From contig CAXIWS010000429.1 in NCBI GenBank assembly GCA_964036195.1, positions 1-64,000 of the forward strand: a stretch of DNA of 64,000 nt, in the 5' to 3' direction. The DNA is from Sphaerolaimus hirsutus. Lineage: Eukaryota > Nematoda > Chromadorea > Monhysterida > Sphaerolaimidae. A program made the translations under genes and the position numbers. Shown one piece after another: positions 1 through 9,555 of the stretch (within the stretch, counting starts at the first letter, position 1; every line of letters begins with the position of its first letter). Under the pieces are notes generated by a model, which made no database searches, was not told the origin of the DNA, and was given only the letters and a program-made list of their open reading frames with translations.

Positions 1-412
1 ACAACAAATTTCTCACCGGGGACATTTGACCCCGGTCAGGGCCATTTCAACGTTGCCGGGGACCGGACTCCGGCAGAATTTCGATCACTATACAAAAATA
101 CAGTGATCAAAAAAAATTGAAGTGTGAATAAAATGATAAATGTTAACGGTGCTGAGCTGAAATTTTGCATGTGTACTCAGTAAACAAAGGAGTACACACA
201 TGCCAAAATTCAGACAAATCGAAAAAAAACTATACACCGCCAAAAAAAATTTGCATCAGCGCATGTCGCCGTCTCGCAAAAATTTTGTGCATGCTAATTT
301 GGTGATAATTCACCTAATTAACATGCAAACAACCCATACACGCCAATACTTCATTTTTGAAAAAAAATATTTTTTGCCGGGTCCCGGTCCCCGGCCGGGA
401 CCTGTGTAAATA
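1..412 (+). repeat. dispersed repeat, copy A (cut by window edge)
   Basis: A non-coding interspersed repeat with GGGGACCGG-type palindromes at both ends and an AT-rich middle. The same sequence recurs at 18,536-18,947 in the same orientation, and a shortened copy lies at 17,850-18,090 in the opposite orientation. The 69-codon open frame inside it (200-409) is not conserved between copies. The left end may be cut by the window border. Confidence 0.75.
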
Positions 413-504
413 GCCGATTAAGATACCTTGTAACAATTGTTGCACTAAAGTGTTTTACTCACTAGGTAAACAGGGATGCATTGCTATATCATGGTCCCAC
501 TTAC

Positions 505-535
505 CCCCTGCCATACATTGGTATGTTTTTGATGT
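505..535 (-). CDS. lectin/PAN gene exon 8 (sushi-like microexon)
   Basis: A 31-bp candidate exon after an acceptor CAG (536-538) and before a strong donor GTAAGT (499-504). It enters in phase 0, as exon 7 requires, and leaves in phase 1. It encodes TSKTYQCMAG, which places the cysteine expected late in a sushi (CCP) domain that starts in exon 7. The gene must continue to the left, but I see no phase-compatible exon before the repeat at 1-412, so the next exon is outside the window or lost. Very short exons are easy to over-call; phase agreement and the donor are the main support. Confidence 0.5.
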
Positions 536-595
536 CTGTGGGTATTCAGACTCTATAAATTTATCAGAATTGTATGTTCAGTCTAGTTTACATAC

Positions 596-732
596 CTGAG
601 TAGAAGGACCCTCAATGATTGTGTTTGCAGGGCATTCATGTGTGGCTTTGGAACCAACTGCTACCCATCTGTCTGTGTGCAACCCACCACTGTAGCTGAT
701 GCTCCCACTAGGACTCTGCAGCACACCGCACC
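596..732 (-). CDS. lectin/PAN gene exon 7 (sushi/CCP-like)
   Basis: A 137-bp exon. Acceptor ATTCAG ends at 733 and the donor GTATGT occupies 590-595. It enters in phase 1, matching exon 6, and ends in phase 0. The peptide contains GCGVLQSPSG and later VAVGSKATHECPANTIIEG, whose spacing of tyrosine or histidine, cysteine and glycine resembles the middle of a sushi/CCP module, an extracellular adhesion or complement-type domain. The first part (CGVLQSPSGSI) also resembles the start of a CUB domain, so the module name is tentative. The exon itself is well supported by open frame and splice signals. Confidence 0.6.
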
Positions 733-855
733 CTGAATGGTTACAATTCACACGTGTTGTGCACTTAGTTTACAAATGATATACAGTGTACAGATAGAAG
801 TGACAGAAGTGATGCTTATCGACTAAATAACTTGATAGTCATTGAATAAAAATAC

Positions 856-1119
856 CTTTTTCAAATGTAAATTTGTACAACAGATTTGTCTGGGAAACTT
901 CCACTGTATTTGCCATTATTCCAGATGCACTGAGGGAGTACAGTTTGCAACTAGTTGACACTTTGTTTATTGTGAACACTGTACACTCAATATCAGAGAG
1001 GCATTTGAATGCACATTCCATCCCAGTGGGTTCGGTATCAGTTGCCAAAAGTGGTTCTATGGCGCTGCTGATATCATGGTCACTGTGCACAATCTCATAA
1101 TTTTCAACAAAACCCAAGT
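856..1119 (-). CDS. lectin/PAN gene exon 6, PAN/apple domain
   Basis: A 264-bp exon with phase 1 at both ends, the symmetrical form typical of shuffled extracellular modules. Acceptor CAG is at 1120-1122 and donor GTATTT at 850-855. The 88 residues contain a PAN/apple core: GMECAFKCLSDIEC followed by VFTI and SCKLYSLSASG, with cysteines spaced as in PAN_1 (C-x3-C-x5-C, then F, then C-x-L). PAN domains bind proteins or carbohydrate outside the cell. The 104-codon open frame here runs past both splice sites; the phases of exons 5 and 7 fix the borders used. Confidence 0.75.
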
Positions 1120-1207
1120 CTGTGATGCAGATAAATGGGGCAATATATCTCACAATTATTTCAAGGACTTCCTTCTGTATTTAGTTAAAAAAAAGCATAA
1201 CTATCAC

Positions 1208-1346
1208 CTTTTTCACACAATGCCAAGTTTGTGTCTGTTGTCGTTTGCCCAATCAAAGTGAAGCCATCTGTGACCAAGGCAACCTGACGACTACCATGTA
1301 CAGAATTGTCAATTGACAGCAACACCTCATCAATTGGTGTTCCAAC
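1208..1346 (-). CDS. lectin/PAN gene exon 5 (end of C-type lectin domain)
   Basis: A 139-bp exon, phase 0 in and phase 1 out. Acceptor AACAG ends at 1347 and donor GTGATAG lies at 1201-1207. It encodes VGTPIDEVLLSIDN... and ends in TDTNLALCEK, the usual closing motif of a C-type lectin fold (last conserved cysteine followed by E/K). The usual calcium-binding WND motif is not evident, so sugar binding by the canonical site is doubtful. Its phases fit both neighbours. Confidence 0.65.
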
Positions 1347-1413
1347 CTGTTCTTCAACTTAAATGCATACAACTTCTACATGTGCAATTTAACCTTTCTC
1401 AAAGTCAACTGAC

Positions 1414-1491
1414 CACTTGATTAGTAGTTTTCACCCATTTAGCTGTGTTAGATCCAGCTGCACTGGTTGCACCAACCCACAGTTGTTCCCC
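1414..1491 (-). CDS. lectin/PAN gene exon 4 (C-type lectin core)
   Basis: A 78-bp exon, phase 0 to phase 0. The acceptor GATACAG precedes 1491 and the donor is GTCAGT, a weak variant, at 1408-1413. It encodes GEQLWVGATSAAG and then TAKWVKTTNQV, matching the C-type lectin stretch in which a WIGL-like motif is followed by a tryptophan. A stop lies just beyond the donor in the same frame, so the intron is needed. Confidence 0.65.
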
Positions 1492-1565
1492 CTGTATCAT
1501 GAATATTGGTACATATTTATAATAAAACTATCCAAAAATTGTTATTTATTTGTGTCTCTACGCAC

Positions 1566-1636
1566 CTCATTGATCATATTCACACTGGCCATACTGGTTA
1601 ATGTTCTAATGCTATGCAGATGTGCCAGATATCCAC
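1566..1636 (-). CDS. lectin/PAN gene exon 3 (C-type lectin helix 2)
   Basis: A 71-bp exon after CTGCAG (1637-1642) and before donor GTGCGT (1560-1565), phase 1 in and phase 0 out. It encodes GYLAHLHSIRTLTSMASVN. Joined to exon 2 it completes the G-G-x-L-A-x-I/L motif that marks the second helix of C-type lectin domains. The intron on its 5' side (1637-3465) holds the 1.3-kb palindrome, the only long intron inside the lectin domain. Confidence 0.7.
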
Positions 1637-1829
1637 CTGCAGAGATTTAAAAAAATAGATTTGTGGTTACAAAATGACTTTTCCATTGGAAAGGCAAAAA
1701 TTTTGTCTGAGGAGTGTGTATACATTTGCCAATTTGCCAATTAAACAATTTGCCACTCCAGATAAATACATAAATATGTATCACATATTTACACTCACTT
1801 GATAATTTCTCACTGATGTAACATAGTTT

Positions 1830-3118
1830 GTAAACTGCGTTCGGATCAAGTCCGGCAGTCACTTTTTGAACGGACTTTTAACGCTACAACTCACGCTATG
1901 GCGGGAGTTAACTGCCTCAATTTGGAGGGAATATAGTCGACATACTCCCCCTACTATGCACCAACGCAAATGCGACGGCGACCCGTTTTAGTGTGGGTCG
2001 CCGTATATGCGACAAAAATTGTGCGGTTTTCGCTGACCGGATCAAGTCCGGCACCCAGTGTTTCTTGACCACTTCGGGTGCCACAACTGCAGATACGCGA
2101 GCAGGATGAATCTGAAACTTGGGGGGGGGGGGGGTTAAAGGCGACATCCACCACTTACTGTACACACGATTGCGAGCACACAAAGAGTGCCACTCGCCGC
2201 GTATCATGTGTTTTTTTTTACGGACGTCCACTGTCCACATCTAGACGCACTGTTTTACGTATGCACTGTCCGTATTTACAGTAAACAGTCTGTTTTTGTA
2301 AGATTTACAATCCTACAGTATATACCATACTGTACAAAATTTCCTGTCCAGTGTGAACTTCTGACCTCCCTTGAGTTGCATACTTAAAATACACTTAAAA
2401 TCGATTTTTTGTAAGACACTTTAAAAGTTGGTTTAGGATGCCCTCTTGGGGATAGTTCAAGGTATAAAGTTGAATATAAGACCTTACACTAAAAATGTCC
2501 TGGTTAAGAATTTTAATGGGGGTCAATGATGTCATTGGTGACATTATCAAATTGACCCCCATCAGAATTCTTCAGCAGGGCACTTTTGGAGTAAAGTCTT
2601 TTATGCACCTTTATACCTTAAACTATCCCCAAGAGGGCATCCTAAACCAACTTGTAAAGTGTCTAACAAAAAATCGATTTTAACTGAGTTTTTAGAATGC
2701 AACTCAAGGGTGGGCAGAGGTGATGTTTATCAGCACTGGCCAGGAAATTTCGCTACATTCTACAAATCTACAGTATGGTATGGTACTGCAGAATTACAAA
2801 ACTTACAAAAAATATGGTTTACTGTAAATTACAAGTTTCAGATTCATCCTGCTCGCGTATCTGGAGTTGTGACACCCGAAGTGAAGCACCACTGGGTGCC
2901 GGACTTGATCCGGACAGCGAAAACCGCACAAAATTTTTTGCCGCATATATGGCGACCCACACTAAAACGGGTCGTTGTCGCCCCTGCATTGGTGTATAGT
3001 AGAGGGGGAATGTCGGCTATATTCCCCCCAAATATCAGCTCTTAACTCCCCACGTGAGTGATAGCGTCAGAAGTCCGTTCAAAAAGTGACTGCCGGACTT
3101 GATCCGAACACAGTTTAC
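1830..3118. mobile_element. 1.3-kb foldback (palindromic) element
   Basis: The left part (1,830-2,117 and 2,250-2,535) is the inverted copy of the right part (2,550-3,118). The ends are GTAAACTG...CAGTTTAC and carry TTCGGATCAAGTCCGGCAG. The centre is near 2,541, between inverted copies of TCAATTTGACCCCCAT-type sequence. The left arm has about 130 extra bases (2,118-2,250, starting with a G13 run). Both arms keep a related open frame of about 65 codons with residues HWVPDLIR, probably because the arms are copies. No transposase. It lies in intron 2 of the lectin/PAN gene. I could not find a clear target duplication. Confidence 0.75.
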
Positions 3119-3465
3119 CTTAAAAAATATAAAATTACTGTGATACAGATTTTCCTAAAACATTTAACCTGCATTTCTTCTTTCAAAGCATTTAACCAGT
3201 TGAGATCTTTTCATTTGAGCTTTTGCTGAAAAATGTGTATTTCAAAATGAAATGTTGTTATGTTAACAATCACAAGATGACATGTGAGCTATGCCTGAAT
3301 AGGCAGATTCCTGTAACACTGTTTGTCATTTAATCCAAATTCATGCTGATTTTTACATGAAACGTTTCATCTAATTCAGTAATTCTCAAAATGATCTAAG
3401 AATTTCCCAATCCAACTCATAAAAAAATCATAGGAGAGATTGTTGCATATAAATATTTGATCAAC

Positions 3466-3597
3466 CATTTCCTGCACAGAAGCTCCATGCATCTAAAGCA
3501 TTCATTTGAGTGTCACTTTTGAAGAAAAATCTCCCAGCTGTGAACAAATGTGTCTCCACCATAGAGTCGCACTGAGACTGCAGCCCAGAAATCAGTG
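3466..3597 (-). CDS. lectin/PAN gene exon 2 (start of C-type lectin domain)
   Basis: A 132-bp exon, phase 1 at both ends. The acceptor CACACTTTCAG precedes 3597 and the donor GTTGAT (weak) is at 3460-3465. It encodes the first third of a C-type lectin domain: SQCDSMVETHLF, then GRFFFKSDTQMNALDAWSFC. The residues FFF...ALDAW..C are the classic first strand and first helix. The reading frame continues into exon 3 as CAGNG|GYLA. An alternative acceptor at 3578 would give a shorter exon but breaks the phase with exon 1. Confidence 0.65.
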
Positions 3598-3719
3598 CTG
3601 AAAGTGTGCACAATGCAGTGTTTTCAAGACCTCTCTTTTTGTCAAAAAATTGTTTAAAAATTCTGACAAATGACAAAAAAATTCTATTTCACAATTATAT
3701 GGTATCTGCATATGCTGTA

Positions 3720-4134
3720 CTGTATTTCTCTGTGTAAACCGCCCCCCCCCCCCGTGCACAACGCCCGGGGCGTTATACAGCTTTATAGCGCCCCCAGGGC
3801 GCTATACTTGGTTTCAAAAACTTAAGCCAAGTTGAAATATTTTTATGTCAAATGCAGTAATGCACAGTATGAAGCGTTCACGTCGTTTGTATTTTTGAAT
3901 GCTGTGACTTTGCGGCATGCATTGTTATTCAGCGTATGCACGTTTTTCATTGAATTAGCTGCACGCTGGGAACAAAAAATATTTATGCAGATATGTAAGC
4001 AAAATGTTTTCCGTGTATAACGCCCCCCTCCCCAATAATTTAACGCCCAGGCGTTATACAAGTTTTAAAAAAAGGTTGCTGAAAAGTGCCTTGGTTTTGT
4101 ATAACGCCCGGGCGGTTTATACGGAGAAATACGG
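3720..4134. mobile_element. MITE, TA duplication, GCCC-rich ends (CCGTATTTCTC family)
   Basis: Imperfect terminal inverted repeats start CTGTATTTCTCTGTGTAAAC and end TTTATACGGAGAAATACGG, flanked by TA (3,718-3,719 and 4,135-4,136). Next to each end are short palindromes such as GGGCGTTATAC. No coding capacity. Other members are 12,315-14,940, 19,237-19,825 and probably 12,055-15,031. The right TA falls inside the first bases of intron 1 of the lectin/PAN gene. Confidence 0.75.
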
Positions 4135-4139
4135 TAGAC

Positions 4140-4232
4140 TTTCTGATGCCCAGCCCACATTCCACAATGTGTAAAATGCTGCCAATAAATGTGGGAACAT
4201 TTTGGTATGTTTAAATCCACTCATGGATATTT
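4140..4232 (-). CDS. lectin/PAN gene exon 1, signal peptide
   Basis: Candidate first coding exon, with ATG at 4,224 and a second in-frame ATG at 4,200. From the second ATG the peptide is FPHLLAAFYTLWNVGWASE: a hydrophobic run with a plausible signal-peptidase site after GWA. An acceptor-like AACTCAG precedes 4,232, so there may be an upstream non-coding exon. The donor is GTCTAC (4,134-4,139) and the exon ends in phase 1, as exon 2 requires. The weak donor, plus a MITE beginning three bases into the intron, make this the least certain of the larger exons. Confidence 0.45.
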
Positions 4233-4330
4233 CTGAGTTTTGGGAATTAAAGTGGCACAGAATTAGTGACAAACACCTTAAAAGCAAGGGAATTGAACCT
4301 GTCATGTGCATCAATGCATTTTGTTGCTAG

Positions 4331-5493
4331 TAACGATGGCAAACCCTCCAAAAAAAAGTATTTAAATTTTTAAGTGTTTTTTCCCAAATGAATTTTCGAA
4401 TTTTCGAATTTTTCCTGAAATTAATTTTCAAATTTCGAATTTAATTTTCGAATTTTCGAATCTTTTTTGGCAATTTTCGAATTTTTTTGACCATTTTTTG
4501 AATTTTTTCAAATAATTTTCGAATTTTTTTGGAAAAATATTGAATCTGAAGCTTTAAACACAGAATTTGGACTGTTTTGGAAGTGGCTGTACCCAGCAGA
4601 CGTGCTAATCTACAAATAGATATGATTTATATCTTTGGCTGGCAGACAGCCAACTGAAAACTTGTGAACTGATTCATCACTGCACTCCATTTCATCCTGA
4701 CTCCGAACCAGTTCAGTCAGCCGTAAGTTCACTGCGGACTGCAGTTATGACGTCATGATGGAGTGTTACCACCAGAAAAATGTAGGGTTTAATTTCACCC
4801 GAGTATAGCACACTGAGCGTACTCAGTGCATACAGCGCTAACTGCACGAAATATGGGTACTTCTCAAACCAATACTCAAAACCACTCTTATACTCCAGCG
4901 ACATTACACCTACAATGAAATCTACCATAACCCATCTGAATAAAAGAACAAACAAAAAAATTTTTAATCATATTTATCAAAGCAATTTGATTAATATGAT
5001 GAAAAATTTTTATGTTTGTTCTTATATTCAGATGGGATATGGTAGGTTTCATTATAAAGTGTGATGTCACTGGAGTATATCTTTGATCACATCTCTTTTA
5101 CTTATGTTTTATGTTTTAAATATGTTTGCCATTTTTCCAGGGCATTTTCATAACTTTTGACACTTGCATGACATTTCACATTTTACAGGGCAGTTCAACA
5201 TTTCAACGTTTTTGGACCTTTTTTCTGTCTTGTTTCGCTTTTTCATAAGCACCGCGTATCAATTTTTGTTGTATTTAGTACGTTGAACTTAAGAGTGCCT
5301 TGAATTGCCTGAAAAATTCGAAAAGTATTTTCAAATTTTCAAATTTTCGAATTTTCGAATTTTCGAATTTTTTGAAAAATAAATCGATTTTTAAGTGTTT
5401 TTTCTAGGGGTGAAATCAAAATTCGAAAATTCCGGAAAAATTCAAAAATTCGAAAATGTTTTCGAATTTTCGAATCTTTTTTTGCCATCGTTA
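4331..5493. mobile_element. hAT-like non-autonomous element (TTTTCGAA word)
   Basis: Terminal inverted repeats TAACGATGGCAAA...TTTGCCATCGTTA are flanked by a perfect 8-bp duplication GTTGCTAG (4,323-4,330 and 5,494-5,501). Both subterminal zones (4,385-4,545 and 5,325-5,485) consist largely of repeated AATTTTCG/TTTTCGAA. There is no transposase frame. The ends resemble those of the CAACGATGGC family (20,876-34,889 and 36,058-36,860), so the two may share a transposase source. A palindromic MITE is nested at 4,891-5,077. Confidence 0.85.
4891..5077. mobile_element. palindromic MITE, copy 1 (TACTCCAGYGACATYACAC)
   Basis: About 190 bp, nearly perfectly self-complementary around 4,985. The arms contain GACATTACACCTACAATGAA and CCCATCTGAATAA, and the element is flanked by TA. 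A second copy is at 8,152-8,346. No coding capacity. It is nested in the hAT-like element 4,331-5,493. Confidence 0.8.
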
Positions 5494-6260
5494 GTTGCTA
5501 GGCGAGAGTTTTCTCCATAACGACATAAAGTGATGGAGTGCATGCTTTTAATAGAGTGTCATCCACATTTGTTCAATGCTCTGTTCTTATCGAGAACAGT
5601 TATGCTGACATTGGGTCAAATGAAACTGCAACAATTCCATTTCATTTCTTTTGATTTATTTTCATACCACAGTCGTCGTTCAACGTCGAGGGCATAATGT
5701 GCCTTCACACACTAGTTTTCACTGTGACTTGTGTGAAAACTGAAATGGCGACCATGTCACCATACAGTTCACACATATGACATGCAACGTTTGTTGTAGG
5801 TTTCATAGTTTCCCCAACTTTGAAAAAGTAGCTTTATAAGACACTTGATGGTCAGAGGGAGTTCATATTTGCTGTTTTTTATGGAATTTGATGCTCTATT
5901 AAATGGTTGGTCACATGACCTGTGAAAATGGCAAAAAAATTCACCCAATAAAATTTTGTTTCAGTTTTCATATCCCATTTTTTGCTGAAACTGTTGCCTG
6001 TTTTTAGTTTCGCTGTTTCTTGAGTTTTCACCTGTGTCGGCTTTAATGGAAAATTGAATGCTCAGTTTTCATGTTTTGTTTGCATGAAGTGAATACATTG
6101 CCACCTTCTTTTCATATTTAAAAAAATTGAGACTGTGACTTCAATACAGTTAATCTACAAATTTTGTTAATCTACAAATGTGATTCTACAAATTTTTGTC
6201 CTTCAATTGAATCCAGATAGGGATGTGTGCATGCAAAGGCTGAAAAGATAGGGGTGTGGA
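5494..6260. other. AT-rich intergenic DNA
   Basis: Apart from the 8-bp duplication at its left edge I see no exon, RNA gene or clear repeat here. The sequence is AT-rich with scattered T runs. It lies between the lectin/PAN gene and the last recognised kelch exon. Confidence 0.5.
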
Positions 6261-6264
6261 CGCG

Positions 6265-6605
6265 CGTGTTGAGGCATCGTGAAGTGTCTTCACGCTGACG
6301 CTTCCCGATGCTTCACCAAGCACGCTAGTGCTTCCACATGCATCACAAAAATCTGCATGAAGACACTTCACGCTTTTTTCAATTGGCACAGGCATGCAAA
6401 CATATATTTTAGTGAAGCATGTGAAAGTGCCAGTGCCGTGAAGTGTCTTCCACATGTTTGGATGCGCGTGAAGCGCATGGTGAAGCTAGGTGAAGTGTGT
6501 GAAAGACACTTCACCCAGAATCTCATGATGTTGGTGGAAGCGCGCTAAGCGTGTGGAAGCGCGCTAAGCATTAGGAAGCGCGCTGCTTCCACGCGCTTCA
6601 CGATA
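6265..6605. repeat. cluster of GAAGTGTCTTC / GAAGCGCG words
   Basis: About 340 bp made almost entirely of a few related words: GAAGTGTCTTC and its complement GAAGACACTTC early, then GGAAGCGCGCTAAGC repeated three times near the end. Inverted ends ATCGTGAAG...CTTCACGAT suggest a small foldback or hAT-like unit, but I find no matching 8-bp duplication. A short related stretch is at 19,018-19,110. The two antiparallel 89-codon frames here are products of the repeats. Confidence 0.55.
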
Positions 6606-6907
6606 CTATTTTTTGCTGTGATTCCTGCTTATTTTAACTATTCCCAATTTTTTCCATTGCATTCTAAAAAAATTCTGCTGTCATGTGTGCAAAAATTACA
6701 GCTACACTTTCAGTGAATCTCATTTTAAAATTTTTTTCATGTGAAATACATTTTTTGTTATTTATTTTTTGCTTCTTCATTGCCTATTTTCACAACAACC
6801 AAATGAAAGAGAATAAAAAATGTCACTCACATGTATGCCATTGGAAACATCACAAAAACAAAACAATGAATTTATTTCATGTATTAATCAAACAAATTTG
6901 GAAAAAC

Positions 6908-7170
6908 TTGTAGTAATGGAATGGCGCCATCATGCTGGTGCCATTTGAGGCTATTGCGGCATTCCATCACCAGTGTTGTCTCCTGCACAAGAAACCTTTG
7001 TTGCACCAAAACCTGCACGCAAAATCCGTGTCATGCACAAGTGGTGTCTTGTCATGGCACAACACCGTTTGGCACCGTTCAATGGCACGTGACGACCAGC
7101 GCCATGAAGCCATTGCATCACTACCTGCGCAACAAACTTGTGTTGCGCAAAAACTGCGCGACACAATTTT
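6908..7170. repeat. decayed GGCGCC-family element
   Basis: Starts GTAGTAATGGAATGGCGCC, like the intact TAGTGATGGAATGGCGCC end at 9,556. Inside are many GTTGCAC/GCGCAA variants that look like worn GGCGCC words. No target duplication was found. The open frames on both strands here are repeat artefacts. Confidence 0.5.
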
Positions 7171-7304
7171 GCAGCCTAAAACGGCCTAAAAAAGTGGATA
7201 GTGACACTTAAAAAGCTGTAAAATGATTAAAAATGTGTGGGACCCATTGTAGACACGATTTCCATGCTTAACACATCTGTTTGAGTTTTGACATTCTTGA
7301 GTTA

Positions 7305-7714
7305 TACCGTATTACCTCGAATTATCCCCCCCCTTGAATTAACCCCCCCTCGAAATACCCCCCCTAAATTTCGGCTGAGGAAATAATAAACCCCCCCCCT
7401 CGAAATACCCCCCCTAAAATTGAGTGTAACGTGAACGTACATGACAGATACCGCAGTTTGTGATCTGTACTATGCAGAACACACGTTAAAACTGATGATT
7501 AAGTGACGTTAGGGAAGGGTTTTTGTTTATATACAGTAATATATGCCTATAAACACATATAAATCTATGTGATTGTTCGATTTTTCTACGTCTGCGTATG
7601 GGGAATTTCCGAAAATTTCTGGCGAAATAATAGACCCCCCCCTCGAATTATCCCCCCTCAAATTTTGCTGGCGAAATAATAAACCCCCTGGGGGTATTTC
7701 GAGGTAATACGGTA
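7305..7714. mobile_element. MITE of the TACCGTATTACCTCGAA family, copy A
   Basis: Inverted ends TACCGTATTACCTCGAATTA...TTTCGAGGTAATACGGTA with TA borders. Just inside each end are several C(6-9) runs separated by TCGAAATA or TCGAATTA; the interior holds about 200 bp of unique AT-rich sequence. Other copies: 8,409-9,242, 20,171-20,340 (half), 37,325-37,661, 62,587-63,027 (opposite orientation), and a remnant at 15,040-15,275. Confidence 0.85.
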
Positions 7715-8151
7715 AGCTTTTAGAAGTGGACGGCTCAAAGACGTGTTGTTGATCAGAATATGGAATTTTGAATGTTTTAGGTTGCTAAACTTTTTGGACA
7801 TAATTACATTTTCCTGTGTACAAAAAAAACACATGGAATTTTTATATATGACTGAGTGTTTATATATGCATGAGAAAATCACAGAAACAATATCATTAAG
7901 GCTGTGTGAGAAACTCAGCAGACATGAAAGGAGTCTGTGCGCGTAGTTGTGTACAAATAGAAAATTGATAATAGATTAAGTGTAATCTAATGGATTAAAT
8001 GTGATAGTGCTTATATTAAAAAAATATTGGATAAGTTTTTTATTTTTTATAACTTAAACATCTACATTATTATCTTGACAGCAATTTCAAGAGTCACCGA
8101 ATAACCTAAATACATAGTGATGTACATTTTTGATACAAAAGTACACATAGG
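7715..8151. other. intergenic or intronic DNA, nothing recognised
   Basis: AT-rich sequence between two MITEs. I see no exon with paired splice sites and no repeated word. Confidence 0.4.
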
Positions 8152-8346
8152 TATGCTCCAGCGACATTACACCTTACAATGAAATCTACCATATCCCATC
8201 TGAATAAGAGAACAAACATCAACAAAAATTATCAGCATATTTATCACAGCAACTTGATAAATATGATGAAATTTTTTTATGTTTGTTTGTTTATTCAGAT
8301 GGGATATGGTAGATTTCATTGTAAGGTGTAATGTCGCTGGAGTATA
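8152..8346. mobile_element. palindromic MITE, copy 2
   Basis: Second copy of the 4,891-5,077 palindrome, with the same arms (GACATTACACCTTACAATGA and its complement) around a short AT-rich loop near 8,250. No coding capacity. Confidence 0.8.
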
Positions 8347-8408
8347 CATATGTTCCAGGGGGGAATTTGTCCACAGTGTCACAGTGATATCTCCCACACT
8401 TCAGACCT

Positions 8409-9242
8409 TACCATATTACCTCAAAATACCCCCATGGGGGTTTATTATTTCGCCAGCAAAATTTGAGGGGGGGTTAATTCGAGGGGGGGTTTATTCGAGG
8501 GGGTTTTATTATTTCGTCAGAAATTTTTGTGAAATTCATAGTAGAGAATACGTTTTTTCACACACAAAATGGTAATAAACGCTATTGGGGCTATAGATGT
8601 ACATCTGTACACAAATGAGCGTATAAGTGTATCTGCAATGCAAATTACCGTATTACCTCCAATATAAGGCATCCCTCTAATATAAGGTACCCTCTTATAT
8701 AAGGTATAACCTTTGGCCATTTTGAACGCAATGAAATAAATATAAGGTACCCTCTAATATAAGGCATACCTCAATAAGGCACAGCTGGCTGCGTGCCAAA
8801 ACACGCAAAATAGTAATCATGGTTGCTAAACATGGCGGAAAAGGATGAACATGGTGCCGAAAGGCGCTGCGATAACTTTTCGTTGATTTCCGCCGCTGAA
8901 AAATGTGTCAGAATACGGCGACACCGTTCACTCGAAAAGAAACTTTGAATTGTTGACCAGATGAAAATCTGGCGAAAAAATTGAAGGTACCCTCTAATTT
9001 AATGTACCCTCTAATATAAGGTATAACTTTTGGCTCAAAAAATCTGACGAAAACAATATAAGGTATACCTTATATTAGAGGTAATACGGTAGTAGTAATA
9101 AGTACATCATGTACATCGCATACATGATGTACATCATTCTGGGGGGGGGGTATTTCGAGGGGGGGGGGGGTTATTATTTCCCCAGCCCATTTTGAGGGGG
9201 GGTTTATTCAAGGGGGGGGGGATAATTCGAGGTAATACGGTA
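8409..9242. mobile_element. TACCGTATTACCTCGAA-family MITE with a second MITE nested in it
   Basis: The left end is TACCATATTACCTCAAAATA and the right end TTCGAGGTAATACGGTA. G runs (up to 10-12) lie inside both ends. The interior is split by a different MITE at 8,646-9,091. To the right of that insert, a short ATGTACATC inverted repeat (9,104-9,135) is shared with the remnant at 15,120-15,165. Confidence 0.8.
8646..9091. mobile_element. MITE of the AATATAAGGTA family
   Basis: Ends TACCGTATTACCTCCAATAT...ATATTAGAGGTAATACGGTA. Several copies of CTCTAATATAAGGTA lie inside each end. It is nested in the MITE at 8,409-9,242. The first ten bases are shared with the CCTCGAA family, so both could be moved by one transposase. 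Confidence 0.8.
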
Positions 9243-9555
9243 TATTACCATGTGTCCGTCAAATTAATTTTATTCCCACATTAAAAAGTCTTAATTGGAG
9301 AACACGAAATTGAATTGATTTCCGTTAACTGAATTGAATCAACCGATTAAAATTTTTTTCAAGATGTACGCTATTTTGCACCTATCATTGGGTTCACTGA
9401 TTCCTTCGTGTTTGCGAAGTTTACACGATAACACGAAAAAATACACTACACAAGTGAGCGTATCGATGCGGATCAATCCTGCCTTGACTTGCTTGATGTA
9501 AAGATTCATCACCGTTTTGGGAAAAATGTTTTATTTAAAGTTAAAATGTCAAAAT

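Noticed and set aside
1799..1834. A 36-bp exon candidate (YKLCYISEKLS) next to the palindrome that also fits the phase of exon 3
   Set aside because: The exon at 3,466-3,597 fits the same phase and supplies the C-type lectin motif directly; this one would take its acceptor from the transposon end.
1917..3045. Frames of 107 and 128 codons with HWVPDLIR in both arms of the palindrome
   Set aside because: Arms are inverted copies of one another, no start or splice evidence, no recognised domain; kept only as a low-interest finding.
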